64,000 nt of DNA, taken from JAICMB01 sp035295125. Its GTDB lineage: Bacteria; Acidobacteriota; Terriglobia; Bryobacterales; Bryobacteraceae. How positions within the stretch are numbered: position 1 is the stretch's first letter; each line of letters starts with the position of its first letter. The position numbers and the translations under genes were made by a program. The notes beneath the pieces are model-generated. The model was not told the origin of the DNA. It saw only the letters and a list, made by a program, of their open reading frames with translations, and did no database searches. This document shows, piece by piece, positions 1 through 8,924 of this stretch. Location of the stretch: positions 434,001 through 498,000 of the forward strand of contig DATGJP010000095.1 in NCBI GenBank assembly GCA_035295125.1, in the 5' to 3' direction.

Positions 1-346
1 GCATCGGCTTCGCGGTGGGATCGTAGACGGTCAACAAACCACGGAAATGCTGGCGCATGGCCCGGATGTCACTATGCGCCTCGACGAACACACCCCAGTG
101 CTTTCCCCAGCCCTGTCCCAGCAGCCACTCGGTAAACGAACCCTTTGGCGGGAGCCCAATCAGGTACGGCGCCACCTCAGCCATATCGGGCTTCAACTCG
201 CCCCGGAAAAGACAAATGTACTCAGCCTCGTGTGCCTGAAGTTCCTTCAACAGGTTGGGCACAGAAGCACCATCCAGGACGGCGTAGATAGAGCCCCCGT
301 CATCCCGGAACAGCGCCTCACGGATCACATCGACCTTGTCGCTCAT
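1..346 (-). CDS. DUF4123-type VgrG adaptor/chaperone, partial (3' end off the left edge)
   Basis: An open frame runs from an ATG at 346 to the window edge without a stop (115 codons). The visible N-terminus carries the pattern typical of DUF4123 proteins: an early SIYAVLDGA segment, then a helical stretch and YLIGLPP about 60 residues in. DUF4123 proteins are known T6SS adaptors that load a cargo effector onto the VgrG encoded next to them. It starts 37 nt after the vgrG stop on the same strand, as expected for that role. The cargo effector would be expected further left, outside the window. The assignment rests on the N-terminal pattern and on context, and the C-terminal half cannot be examined. 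Confidence 0.75.
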   Translation of the reverse strand, partial: MSDKVDVIREALFRDDGGSIYAVLDGASVPNLLKELQAHEAEYICLFRGELKPDMAEVAPYLIGLPPKGSFTEWLLGQGWGKHWGVFVEAHSDIRAMRQHFRGLLTVYDPTAKPM

Positions 347-383
347 TGTTTATCCGGCCACACGGGCCGGTCTCCTAGCTTGG

Positions 384-2453
384 TCATATGTCGCAGAACG
401 GAGCGCCGCTTTGAGACGCCGCCTTGAGAACCAGGGCCTGAGGACCAAACGACGCGGGCGAGCCGGAGGCACTACGCGGCTGCATCGTGATAGGCGTGCC
501 CATCTGCCCAGGATCGGCCGAATCGGCAGCCAACGGATCCAGGGGAGTCTCGGGATTACAGCCGGCACCCGATCCCGCTGCGCCGCCGCTGTTGATCATC
601 ACCATCGTGCCCGAGATGAAGATACCGGCGGAATTGATATTGATGAAGTTTCCGCCGACCTTCAATGTGAGCATCGAGCCGGACTCGCCCACCCAATTCG
701 TTCCTGCTTTGAGCTGGATCTCCTGCCCCGCATCCATCGAGTACTTGGAGCCGATCTTCTCCTGCATGTCCTGACCGACTTTCAGCGATTCGGTGCCGTC
801 GACCTTCTGGTTGTGGTCCCCTGTAACCTGGAGGTGCTTGTCGCCTTTGACCTTCTCCTTCTGATCGTGCTCAACGGTCAGGTGCGTGTCGTGACCGATG
901 CTTTCCATATGGTCGGCGCCGACTCGAATGTCCTGATTCTTTTGAGCGTTTATGAAGATCTGCTCGCTACCCTTTTTATCTTCGAAGCGGATCTCGTTGA
1001 ATCCGCCGCCGCCTTTCGAACTGTACGACTTGATGGTGCTCTTCGTCTTCTGGTCCGGCAGCGTGTAAGGCGGCATCTGGTCCGCGTTGTACACACGACC
1101 CGTGATAATGGGCCGATCGGGATCACCTTCCAGGAAGTCTACGATGACCTCCTGGCCGATGCGTGGGATCCACATCGCGCCCCACTTCTTGCCTGCCCAC
1201 AGTTGAGAAACGCGAATCCAGCAGGAGCTGTTCTCGTTCGCCTTGCCTTCCCGATCCCAGAAGAACTGCACCTTCACGCGACCGAACTCGTCGACGTAAA
1301 TCTCTTCCCCGCCCGGCCCGACGACAACCGCCGTTTGCGGACCCTGTACGATGGGCCGCGGCGTGATGCGCATGGGGCGGTAATCCACGGTCTTCGGAAT
1401 GACGGTGAAATGGTTGGTGTAAAGGTCCTCTTCGTCGGCCGCGGTCGTCTGATAAGCGGCGCCGCAATTGGCGAAGTGCTGGACCTCCATGAGAACGTAG
1501 GTTTTGTTCAGGTCCGAGCGATAGTGCTCCTGCAGGTCGAAACGATAGCCCGCAATGAAGCCAGCGCAGTTGCTGACGCCGTGCCCCACCTCGTGGCCTG
1601 ATTCTTCCTCCTGCATGCGGACTTTCGCAACGGTCTCGCCACTGCCCTTATTCAGATAGTCGCCGGGGTAATCGTAGATTTCGAATGCCGTGTTATTGGC
1701 GACTTTGTACAGGGTCGGCTCAGTGACGTCGAGATCGGTAAGCGGCGTCTTGAAATTGTAATCGTTCAGAGCATATTGGCCGGAGCGCAATTCGTGGCCG
1801 ATCTGAAACGCGGTGATGCGGGCTTCGTCGGTCACGCGGCCCATCGTCTCGAAGCGGGCAGTCGGCTGATTCGGACAGGGGTCGAACGAACTCGGGGAGT
1901 CGGCCAGAACGAGCGTGTGTTTGCTGAGCTCGTGCTGGAAGAAGTAGAAGATACCGTACTGCTCCATCAGCCGCGAGACGAAGTTAAAGTCGGTCTCGCG
2001 GTATTGTACGCAGTATTCCAGCGAATCGTAAGATCCTTGCGTCGAATTCTTAAAGTCCTGAAAACCGAGGTCGCGGAAAATTTGCGTGATGATGTCGACG
2101 ACGGATTTGTTCTGAAAGATGCGGCAGTTGACGTTGCGCGTCAGGAACCACATCCAGGGGACAATCTCCGCCTGGTAATGCGCGAAACGGTTGTCTTTGC
2201 CACTCTGCACGAACCGGCTGACGAACCCGTTGATATAACGCTTCTCATCGTTGGCAAGGTGAATGGTGACTGTTACGCGCTGGCCGACAATGTCGTCGAA
2301 GGTGACGTCGGACTTTTCCGAGAGCAGGTCCACATGGTACGTGAATATTCTCGAAACGCTCTCATGTCCATTGACCTTCTCGAGAAGTAGAACATTATCG
2401 CCCAGTGGCGTTTCGATCGCGACAATTCGATTGTCTTGTGTGTAGGTCGGCAT
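384..2453 (-). CDS. tssI: T6SS spike protein VgrG/TssI
   Basis: This 689-residue protein has the standard VgrG plan. The first ~380 residues resemble phage gp27 (RETDFNFVSRLMEQYGIFYFF near residue 150 is the classic late-control-D signature). An OB-fold follows (YVDEFGRVKVQFFWDREG and SCWIRVSQLWAG, ~415-455), then a gp5-like beta-helix rich in VG/KG repeats (~530-620). The protein forms the trimeric spike at the tip of the Hcp tube. The last ~65 residues are Pro/Gly/Ala-rich, are not helix-forming repeats, and end in SGAPFCDI; this tail is a plausible docking site for the adaptor or cargo. The gene starts 7 nt after the preceding putative metallopeptidase gene and is followed by the DUF4123 gene. 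Confidence 0.95.
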   Translation of the reverse strand: MPTYTQDNRIVAIETPLGDNVLLLEKVNGHESVSRIFTYHVDLLSEKSDVTFDDIVGQRVTVTIHLANDEKRYINGFVSRFVQSGKDNRFAHYQAEIVPWMWFLTRNVNCRIFQNKSVVDIITQIFRDLGFQDFKNSTQGSYDSLEYCVQYRETDFNFVSRLMEQYGIFYFFQHELSKHTLVLADSPSSFDPCPNQPTARFETMGRVTDEARITAFQIGHELRSGQYALNDYNFKTPLTDLDVTEPTLYKVANNTAFEIYDYPGDYLNKGSGETVAKVRMQEEESGHEVGHGVSNCAGFIAGYRFDLQEHYRSDLNKTYVLMEVQHFANCGAAYQTTAADEEDLYTNHFTVIPKTVDYRPMRITPRPIVQGPQTAVVVGPGGEEIYVDEFGRVKVQFFWDREGKANENSSCWIRVSQLWAGKKWGAMWIPRIGQEVIVDFLEGDPDRPIITGRVYNADQMPPYTLPDQKTKSTIKSYSSKGGGGFNEIRFEDKKGSEQIFINAQKNQDIRVGADHMESIGHDTHLTVEHDQKEKVKGDKHLQVTGDHNQKVDGTESLKVGQDMQEKIGSKYSMDAGQEIQLKAGTNWVGESGSMLTLKVGGNFININSAGIFISGTMVMINSGGAAGSGAGCNPETPLDPLAADSADPGQMGTPITMQPRSASGSPASFGPQALVLKAASQSGAPFCDI

Positions 2454-2460
2454 GGGTCAC

Positions 2461-3276
2461 CTAGAAGCGCATCATGAACAGTGGAATGAGTGGAGCGATT
2501 TCGCGTTCCCTCACTTCACTCAGGGGCACGGTCCTTGATGCAGGCGATTGCATCAGCGCTCTTTCATAGATCTCGATTTCGGGCACGGGAGTAGCCTGGC
2601 GAACCTGGCCCACCAGCCGCTCGTAATAGGGAAGATCCTCGCGCCGCTGTTCGACCCAGGAGGGTGGCGCCGGATCGTCCTTATACCGGAACGCGATTTG
2701 GTAGTAATCTTCGATGATTGTGGCTTGCTCTTCGGCCGCATAGGTCGAGAAATCCCGGGTGTCGTCCAGCTCGTAGTTCATGTACGCCGCGTTCCGGGTT
2801 CCAGTCTGAACCATGCTTGTTACTTGATGATACAGCGCGTCGGTAATGTAGCCGCTTCCGTGCGTCTGGTATTGCCAGATGTGAGTCATCTCGTGCACCA
2901 GGACGGCCTTGTTGTCGTCGGTGAGGAAGTTGAAGCCCGGCATGATGCGGATCTGGTTCCCCAGCGTAGTCGGCGCGTTTGCGACGCGCGCCTCCACAAT
3001 GTGCACTCGCTGCGCATCCACGGAATTCCCGAAGATATCACGGACGATGATGCGTTCCGCTTCGTAGAGGGTTCTTCCGCCGGGTCCGGAGATGGCCGCC
3101 ACTTGCATGACAAGCTGCTCCAGAGCCGGCGACGTGATGGAAACCGGGAGATCGCGACGCTGGCACAGTTGCGAGGGGGGTATGTACCACAGGCGCGGAT
3201 CCGTGGCGCACGCCGCCGACGGCGGCGTGCCCAGGGGAAGCGCGGAATGTCGCGATATCGGGTTTCCCATAGTCAA
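2461..3276 (-). CDS. Putative zinc metallopeptidase (HExxH; eCIS-core/DUF4157-like), candidate T6SS-associated effector
   Basis: This 271-residue protein has one clear functional motif, HEMTH at residues 128-132 in the context AVLVHEMTHIWQYQ, preceded by a GNQIRIMPGF strand. That layout (strand, short loop, HExxH helix) resembles the zinc-peptidase-like domain found in DUF4157 and eCIS-core proteins, which are often toxins or cargo of contractile injection systems. It lies between clpV and vgrG, inside the T6SS operon, where a cargo or maturation protease is plausible. No signal peptide is visible. The start is uncertain: the first 40 residues are low-complexity and contain a GC-rich palindrome, and the 5' side abuts a family B repeat. 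A structural or housekeeping peptidase role is not excluded. Confidence 0.6.
   Translation of the reverse strand: MTMGNPISRHSALPLGTPPSAACATDPRLWYIPPSQLCQRRDLPVSITSPALEQLVMQVAAISGPGGRTLYEAERIIVRDIFGNSVDAQRVHIVEARVANAPTTLGNQIRIMPGFNFLTDDNKAVLVHEMTHIWQYQTHGSGYITDALYHQVTSMVQTGTRNAAYMNYELDDTRDFSTYAAEEQATIIEDYYQIAFRYKDDPAPPSWVEQRREDLPYYERLVGQVRQATPVPEIEIYERALMQSPASRTVPLSEVREREIAPLIPLFMMRF
3208..3230. repeat. GC-rich palindrome inside the 5' end of the metallopeptidase gene
   Basis: Arms GCACGCCGCC (3208-3217) and GGCGGCGTGC (3221-3230) pair perfectly around a 3-nt loop. The palindrome lies in codons ~16-23 of the metallopeptidase frame and encodes a low-complexity stretch. It may be a repeat insertion, or a sign that the true start lies further downstream. 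Confidence 0.6.
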
Positions 3277-3282
3277 TCAATC

Positions 3283-3324
3283 TGTAATGCAGGCTGTCAG
3301 CCTGCGGCGGTTCTTTAACCCGCC
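3283..3324 (-). repeat. Family B palindromic repeat, copy 1 (clpV-metallopeptidase gap)
   Basis: Read on the plus strand it begins TGTAATGCAG, forms a first hairpin (GCAGGCTG ... CCTGC) and a second (GGCGG ... CCGCC). It fills almost the whole gap between the clpV stop and the start of the metallopeptidase. It ends 6 nt before the start codon on the transcribed strand, so no ordinary Shine-Dalgarno is available unless the repeat supplies it. Confidence 0.75.
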
Positions 3325-3325
3325 G

Positions 3326-6007
3326 TTACGAATACACAAACGAGCCATCCTCGCCGGTCGTGACGTGGATGGAATTCAACTGTTCGCCTTCCGCCATGCG
3401 CCCGAGAATCTGCTTTGAAACTTCGGGTAGCAGCGTATTGGTCAGAATATTGTCGACGTTGCGGGCGCCGCTCTCCACTTCAGTGCAGCGGCGTGCCACT
3501 TCGTCAATGAGCGCATCATTGTAGGTCAGCTCAATCTTGTGGTTCTCGCGAATGCGGCGCTGGATCTTGCCCAGTTTCAGGACGATGATCCTCTTCATCG
3601 CTTCGTCGTGAATCGGGAAGTACGGGATGATCACGAGGCGGCCCAGGAAGGCCGGCTTGAAAACCTTGTTCAACTCGGGCTTCAGAGCTTTCACCAGCCC
3701 CTCGGCGCTAGGCATCGTGTCGGGATCGGCCACCAGTTTCGCGAGGGTGTCCGTACCGGCGTTCGACGTCAGGATGATAATCGTGTTCTTGAAATCGATC
3801 TCGCGGCCTTCTCCGTCTTCCATCATGCCCTTGTCGAACACCTGGAAGAACAGTTCGAGCACGTCGGGATGCGCTTTCTCCACTTCATCGAGAAGAACGA
3901 CTGAATACGGCCGCCGCCGTACGGCTTCGGTAAGAACACCGCCCTCACCGTAGCCGACATATCCCGGAGGCGAGCCCTTCAGGGTCGAAACCGTATGCGC
4001 TTCCTGAAACTCCGACATGTTGATGGTGATCATGTTGCGCTCGCCGCCATACAGCATGTCGGAAAGCGCCAGCGCGGTTTCGGTCTTGCCGACACCACTG
4101 GGTCCCACCAACAGGAACACGCCGATCGGCTTGCCGGGATCTTCCAGGCCGGCGCGAGACGTGCGGATACGCTGTGCAATGCCTTCCAGCGCATGATCCT
4201 GGCCGATGACACGAGCACCCAGGTGCTTCTCAAGTTTCAGCACTGTGGCAATCTCGTCCTTCAGCATTTTGCCGATGGGAATACCGGTCCAACCCGAGAC
4301 GACCTCGCCGACAATGTGCCCGTCAACGCAGACCCGCATCAGTGGCGTCTCGCCCTGCAAAGCCGTGAGTTGTGCGTCCAGTTCCGCCAGTTCGGTGCGT
4401 AACGCCTGGGGATCGGCAACCGCGGTCTGGGTGGCCGTGCCGTCTCCGGACGCCGGAGCGTCCGCCGCCGGGGCGCCGTCATTCTCCAGTTTCGTCCGCA
4501 GGTCCCGGATCTTCAACACCAGGTCGCGTTCCTTCTCAAAGCGCTCTTCGAGCGACTTAAGACTCTTAGTTGTCTCTTCCTTGCGTTCCGCAATCTGAGC
4601 CAACCGCTCGGCGTGATCGGCGCCTACCTTGCTTTCCTGGGTGAGGACCCGTTGCTGGAGATCCAGGTCGTCGAGCGTCCGCCGAGCATCCTCAATAGCC
4701 GGGGGCACCGCGTTCTGTCCGAGAGCCAGCCGCGCGCATGCCGTATCCAGGACGCTGACGGCTTTATCGGGAAGCTGACGCCCCGCGATGTAGCGATGCG
4801 AGAACCGGACTGCGGCGTGGACGCCCTCGTCCAGGATGCGCACTTTATGGTGTTTCTCGAGAGGCGCCACGGTGCTGCGCAACATCAACATGCACTGCAC
4901 TTCGCTCGGTTCTTCCACCTTAACCACCTGGAAGCGGCGGGCGAGCGCGGGATCTTTTTCGAAGTACTTCTTGTATTCGGACCAGGTTGTCGCCGCGATG
5001 GTCCGCAACTCGCCACGAGCCAGCGCCGGTTTCAGGATGTTGGCCGCATCATTTTGTCCGGCTTGCCCGCCTGCGCCAATCATCGTGTGAGCTTCGTCGA
5101 TGAATAAAATGATCGGCGTAGGCGATGCCTTGACTTCTTCCACCAGGCCCTTGAGGCGGTTCTCAAACTCGCCCTTGATTCCCGCGCCGGCCTGCAATAA
5201 GGCGAGGTCAAGCGTCCGAACCGTGACGTTCTTCAACGGCGGCGGCACATCGCCTTGTACGATGCGCATCGCGAAGCCTTCCACCACGGCCGTCTTACCG
5301 ACGCCCGCTTCACCGGTCAGGATCGGGTTATTCTGGCGTCGCCGGGTGAGAATGTCGATAATCTGCCGGATCTCGAAATCGCGGCCCAGCACTGCATCGA
5401 TCTTGCCCTTTTTCGCATTTTCAGTCAGGTTAACGGTGAACTGGTCCAGGTTTGGCGTTTTGCCGCCTGCCCGAGGAACGCCAGGTTGGCCCGCAGCGGC
5501 AGCCGCGGCTTCGTCCTCCGCGGCCATGTCGTCTTCCGCCGAGCCGCCGGTGATCTTGAGAAAGTCCTTCTTGAGAAGCTCCGCCTGAATCTTCTGGAAT
5601 TCGCGGCTCGCCTCGTGTACGATCCGCGCCAGTTCCTCGTTCGACGCCAGCGCCAGGAGCGTGTGGCCCGTGCGCACCTTGGCGGTGCCGAAATCGATGG
5701 AGCCGATGGTCCAGGCTTCCGTCATCATCTTTAAAACCGACGGGCTGATCGCCGGAGTCCGCGCATTGCCGGCCTTGAGCTTGTCCAGGCTGCGAGTCAG
5801 CTCGGCTGACATGCGCGATGTGTTGAGTCCAAACTGGCGGAAGATACGCGCCGCATCGGTGTCCGTTCCGTCGAGGAGCTTGAGCAGGTAATGCTCAACC
5901 TCGATTTCATAATGCGTGCGCGACAGACACAGCCCCGCCGCGGCTTCCACGGCGCCTCGCGCCGCATCGTTCAGTTTTCCTATAAGAGACTTGAGATTTA
6001 CGCTCAT
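3326..6007 (-). CDS. tssH: T6SS disassembly ATPase ClpV/TssH
   Basis: This 893-residue AAA+ unfoldase disassembles the contracted TssB-TssC sheath. The N-terminal Clp repeat domain (1-~155) begins SVNLKSLIGKLN and contains RTHYEIEVEHYLLKLL, the ClpV form of the N-domain. An acidic and Ala-rich linker follows (~156-180). The first Walker A is GEAGVGKTA (~232-240) and the second is GPSGVGKTE (~633-641). A coiled M-domain lies between them (~430-540) and carries a short Ala/Thr-rich insert. It differs clearly from the ClpB chaperone at 31305-33926, and its place between tssG and vgrG supports the ClpV assignment. It starts 23 nt after the tssG stop. Confidence 0.96.
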   Translation of the reverse strand: MSVNLKSLIGKLNDAARGAVEAAAGLCLSRTHYEIEVEHYLLKLLDGTDTDAARIFRQFGLNTSRMSAELTRSLDKLKAGNARTPAISPSVLKMMTEAWTIGSIDFGTAKVRTGHTLLALASNEELARIVHEASREFQKIQAELLKKDFLKITGGSAEDDMAAEDEAAAAAAGQPGVPRAGGKTPNLDQFTVNLTENAKKGKIDAVLGRDFEIRQIIDILTRRRQNNPILTGEAGVGKTAVVEGFAMRIVQGDVPPPLKNVTVRTLDLALLQAGAGIKGEFENRLKGLVEEVKASPTPIILFIDEAHTMIGAGGQAGQNDAANILKPALARGELRTIAATTWSEYKKYFEKDPALARRFQVVKVEEPSEVQCMLMLRSTVAPLEKHHKVRILDEGVHAAVRFSHRYIAGRQLPDKAVSVLDTACARLALGQNAVPPAIEDARRTLDDLDLQQRVLTQESKVGADHAERLAQIAERKEETTKSLKSLEERFEKERDLVLKIRDLRTKLENDGAPAADAPASGDGTATQTAVADPQALRTELAELDAQLTALQGETPLMRVCVDGHIVGEVVSGWTGIPIGKMLKDEIATVLKLEKHLGARVIGQDHALEGIAQRIRTSRAGLEDPGKPIGVFLLVGPSGVGKTETALALSDMLYGGERNMITINMSEFQEAHTVSTLKGSPPGYVGYGEGGVLTEAVRRRPYSVVLLDEVEKAHPDVLELFFQVFDKGMMEDGEGREIDFKNTIIILTSNAGTDTLAKLVADPDTMPSAEGLVKALKPELNKVFKPAFLGRLVIIPYFPIHDEAMKRIIVLKLGKIQRRIRENHKIELTYNDALIDEVARRCTEVESGARNVDNILTNTLLPEVSKQILGRMAEGEQLNSIHVTTGEDGSFVYS

Positions 6008-6030
6008 CAGTACCTCGGTGGCAGATCGAA

Positions 6031-7122
6031 TCAGATTCTCAGAATCGTATCACTCGGATCATAGTTCATTGGAATGGTCTTTGCCCACGTGGTCCACCCG
6101 AGCTGTGGCGCCACCTTTTCCTCTTCGGCCTTCTCCTCGATTACCGTCTTCTGTCCGGTCATTTCCACCCCTAATTCACAAGGTGGAACTTCCTCGCGCT
6201 TTAATACAAGCTGCGTTTGAAAATCTGTCTGGTCGCCCGCAAAGAAGCGCACCAGCGCGCGCAACGGCTGGTAGGCGCTGCCGTTCGGCAGAAACTCGAG
6301 ATATTTCTTCAAGCTGAGCGGGCCCAGCCGGATACAGATGCCCGACTGCTGGTCCCAGATCTCATCGCCGACAATCACGCCAACACCAACCTGCTCCGAA
6401 TATGTCGTGCCCTTATCGAAACAGCATTGCGTCGCCTGGTCGAGCCGATGCCAGGCGCCGACGAACTGCTCGATCTCCACCGGCACGTCGAAATAATCCC
6501 ACAGAATGTTCTTGAGCGCCGTCGTCGACCTGGGGTGCAGGGACAGGAAGCCGGTATAGAACATCAAGGCTTCGTCTCGCACCGCCTGCCGGTTTTGCAG
6601 CCCTTCCGTACCAATGCCAATGAGGTGCGACAGGATGCGCGACAACGCGTCGCGTTCGTGGCGCTCGTACGCGATACCGAACCGGTATTTCTCCCAGGCC
6701 TGGTAAAACAGCGAGATCATGCGGTGGTTGAAAACGTCGAAAAACGCCGCCATTGCGGAGTCCTTCGCTCTTAACCGTTCAATGATCAGCTCGGTGTAAT
6801 ACAGCGGCAAAACGCCCAGTGGACCGGTCAGGCCCATGAAGTTCACGATCAGGGCGGGCGGACCGCCGCCGGTCCACTCGATGTTCTGGATCTGGCTGGC
6901 CGGGAATACGATCGACGGGTGTGCCCGGAAACGGGCCACCTCGCGTGACGGGTTTACAAAGCGTCCTACCGGTGAGCGATCCGGGTAGATGCGCTCCAGC
7001 GTCCGGACTGCCTGGAAAAAGTCGAACTCCTGCGGTACTTCTTCCAAAAGCCTCTTAACGTCGAAGTAAAGCTCGTTCTCAGGAACTACATCAGGATTCT
7101 GCGTCCCGCTCGGGGCTGCCAT
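6031..7122 (-). CDS. tssG: T6SS baseplate subunit TssG
   Basis: This 363-residue protein matches TssG/ImpH/VasB, a component of the TssK-TssF-TssG baseplate wedge. Conserved features are the EFDFFQAVRTLER helix near residue 32, the FRAHPSIVFPASQI segment (~70) and NFMGLTGPLGVLPLYYTELI (~110), all strongly typical. The C-terminal ~40 residues are charged and variable. The start overlaps the end of tssF by 37 bp, which indicates translational coupling, as is normal for the obligate TssF-TssG partners. Confidence 0.95.
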   Translation of the reverse strand: MAAPSGTQNPDVVPENELYFDVKRLLEEVPQEFDFFQAVRTLERIYPDRSPVGRFVNPSREVARFRAHPSIVFPASQIQNIEWTGGGPPALIVNFMGLTGPLGVLPLYYTELIIERLRAKDSAMAAFFDVFNHRMISLFYQAWEKYRFGIAYERHERDALSRILSHLIGIGTEGLQNRQAVRDEALMFYTGFLSLHPRSTTALKNILWDYFDVPVEIEQFVGAWHRLDQATQCCFDKGTTYSEQVGVGVIVGDEIWDQQSGICIRLGPLSLKKYLEFLPNGSAYQPLRALVRFFAGDQTDFQTQLVLKREEVPPCELGVEMTGQKTVIEEKAEEEKVAPQLGWTTWAKTIPMNYDPSDTILRI

Positions 7123-8924
7123 TCCCGTATCACCCCCCTCCTCTGTTTCGATGCCGCTACCAACTGACTGAAGCTGTTCAAAGACGCGTACATGCCCAGG
7201 AAGTGCTCCAGGACGCTCGCGAACAAATAAACGCCTCCGCCCACGAACTGCTCTTCGTCGAATTCGATATCGACGCGGACACCTCGCGCGAAGCTGATGC
7301 CGTTCTCCGAAATCACTCGCGCAAAGTGCTTCTGGCTGCGCAACTGCGTTATACCCTTGATCTGCTGCTCGGAATAAGCTGAATCGGTAAAATTATAAAG
7401 CTTTAGGATCTCCTGCAGCGCATCTTTGCCGTCCTCGACGAGCGAAAGGTAGTTCAACGAAAGCTGGGAGATCAGCCTCCAGAACGCGCTCTTGCCCGCC
7501 GGCGGCCGCAAAGTGTTGGTAGGTTTTTTCAGCGCGATGGTTTTCTTGATCGCCGATCCGCCTTCCAGCTCGAAGTCGCCCGCGTCGCTTCCAAACGGCA
7601 GGCGGCTGGGCAGGTCGCGATTCGTACAGGTGGTACGGATGGTGAGCGTGTCGACATCGGGCCACACCGGTCGATTCGACAGGTCCACCATGCTCATGTA
7701 CAGATCCGATCCCTCATCGTTGCGCTTTCCCGAAGGGCGCCGGTTGGCGATCCAGAACGTTTCGCGCTTGTCCTGGAGCATCGCGTGACGATAGGAGTAG
7801 AACGGCTGAAACGTCATCACTTCCTGCGTTTGCGGATTGATGCTAACCACCTGGTCGACCGAAAAAATCTCGGTCGCCATGGGGCGCCGGACGTCCGGGA
7901 CAATGGGATGTTCGTAACGCCGTTGCGTCAACAGAATCGGTTCGGCAGTTTGCGGGAAAAGGTTGACGATGGGGGTGCATCCCAGTTTGAACATCTTGGC
8001 TGAGACCCCAAGTTCGAGCAGTTGCCGCCGGTCTTCCAACTCGAACTCTCTGATGAGGAACACAATCTCGACGCGGTCTTTGAAGTGCGAGAAGGCCTGC
8101 CGCAGATTGTTCAGGTCGAAAAAGAAAAACTTCTCCGGGAAGGTGAAGTATTCCACCAGCAGACGATAGCCGATGAAAGAGCGCTTGGGATACGGCAGCA
8201 TGCCTTCATCCTCGGCAAAGCCCACCGGCCGCAGCGAATCCTGCGGCAGCATAACCGGCTTGATGCGGCTGCCCGGCGTAGGATCGCGCAACATAATCTG
8301 AACGATGTTGCAGGACAGTAACTCATACAGCGTGTTGACGATGTTGCTTTCGCCATTCAGGAAGAACCGCAGCGAGTCGGTTTGCAGCTTGTTAAGCGGC
8401 GCGTCGCCTTCGCATTTCAGCTCAACACGAACCGCTGCGGCCGCCTCCAGCACGCGAATAGGAGGAGTCATGCGGTCGGGCGTCTTCCATTCCGCCGCGG
8501 TCACTGATAACGGCCAAAGCGTCGTTTTGTAGCAGGTCCGGAATTTACACGGAACGCCGCCCACGGGCCGGGAATAGAGCATCGCATCCTTGTCGACCGT
8601 GAGACCCGATTCCGGGTTGGCCTGAGAAGGATCCGTAACGAACTCCACGATGGACATCGACGGAATCGGCCGGATGTAATGCGGATAGACGATGCTGAGG
8701 AGTGCTTCCGTAATCTCCGGAAACTCGTCGTCGATCTTGAGATGCACGCGCGCGGCGAGGAAAGCGAACGACTCCAGCAGCCGCTCCACGTGCGGGTCCT
8801 CGCACTTATCCGCCTCAAGCACCAGGCGCGAGGCGATCTTAGGGTACTTCTGGGCGAACTCCACGCCCATCTGGCGAATATAGGTCAGTTCCCGCTCGTA
8901 ATACAGCCGCAGGTCATCCCGCAC
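7086..8924 (-). CDS. tssF: T6SS baseplate subunit TssF
   Basis: This 612-residue protein is TssF/ImpG/VasA. It opens with LRLYYERELTYIRQMGVEFAQKYPKIASRL, the hallmark N-terminus of the family, followed by DPHVERLLESFAFLAARV. The length is in the usual range for TssF. It assembles with TssG and TssK into baseplate wedges around the VgrG hub. It overlaps tssE by 11 bp upstream and tssG by 37 bp downstream, so the three baseplate genes form a coupled block. Confidence 0.96.
   Translation of the reverse strand: MRDDLRLYYERELTYIRQMGVEFAQKYPKIASRLVLEADKCEDPHVERLLESFAFLAARVHLKIDDEFPEITEALLSIVYPHYIRPIPSMSIVEFVTDPSQANPESGLTVDKDAMLYSRPVGGVPCKFRTCYKTTLWPLSVTAAEWKTPDRMTPPIRVLEAAAAVRVELKCEGDAPLNKLQTDSLRFFLNGESNIVNTLYELLSCNIVQIMLRDPTPGSRIKPVMLPQDSLRPVGFAEDEGMLPYPKRSFIGYRLLVEYFTFPEKFFFFDLNNLRQAFSHFKDRVEIVFLIREFELEDRRQLLELGVSAKMFKLGCTPIVNLFPQTAEPILLTQRRYEHPIVPDVRRPMATEIFSVDQVVSINPQTQEVMTFQPFYSYRHAMLQDKRETFWIANRRPSGKRNDEGSDLYMSMVDLSNRPVWPDVDTLTIRTTCTNRDLPSRLPFGSDAGDFELEGGSAIKKTIALKKPTNTLRPPAGKSAFWRLISQLSLNYLSLVEDGKDALQEILKLYNFTDSAYSEQQIKGITQLRSQKHFARVISENGISFARGVRVDIEFDEEQFVGGGVYLFASVLEHFLGMYASLNSFSQLVAASKQRRGVIREWQPRAGRRILM

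Noticed and set aside
336..1601. 421-codon open frame opposite vgrG
   Set aside because: Antisense to the VgrG beta-helix, whose repeats explain the lack of stops. No domain is recognisable.
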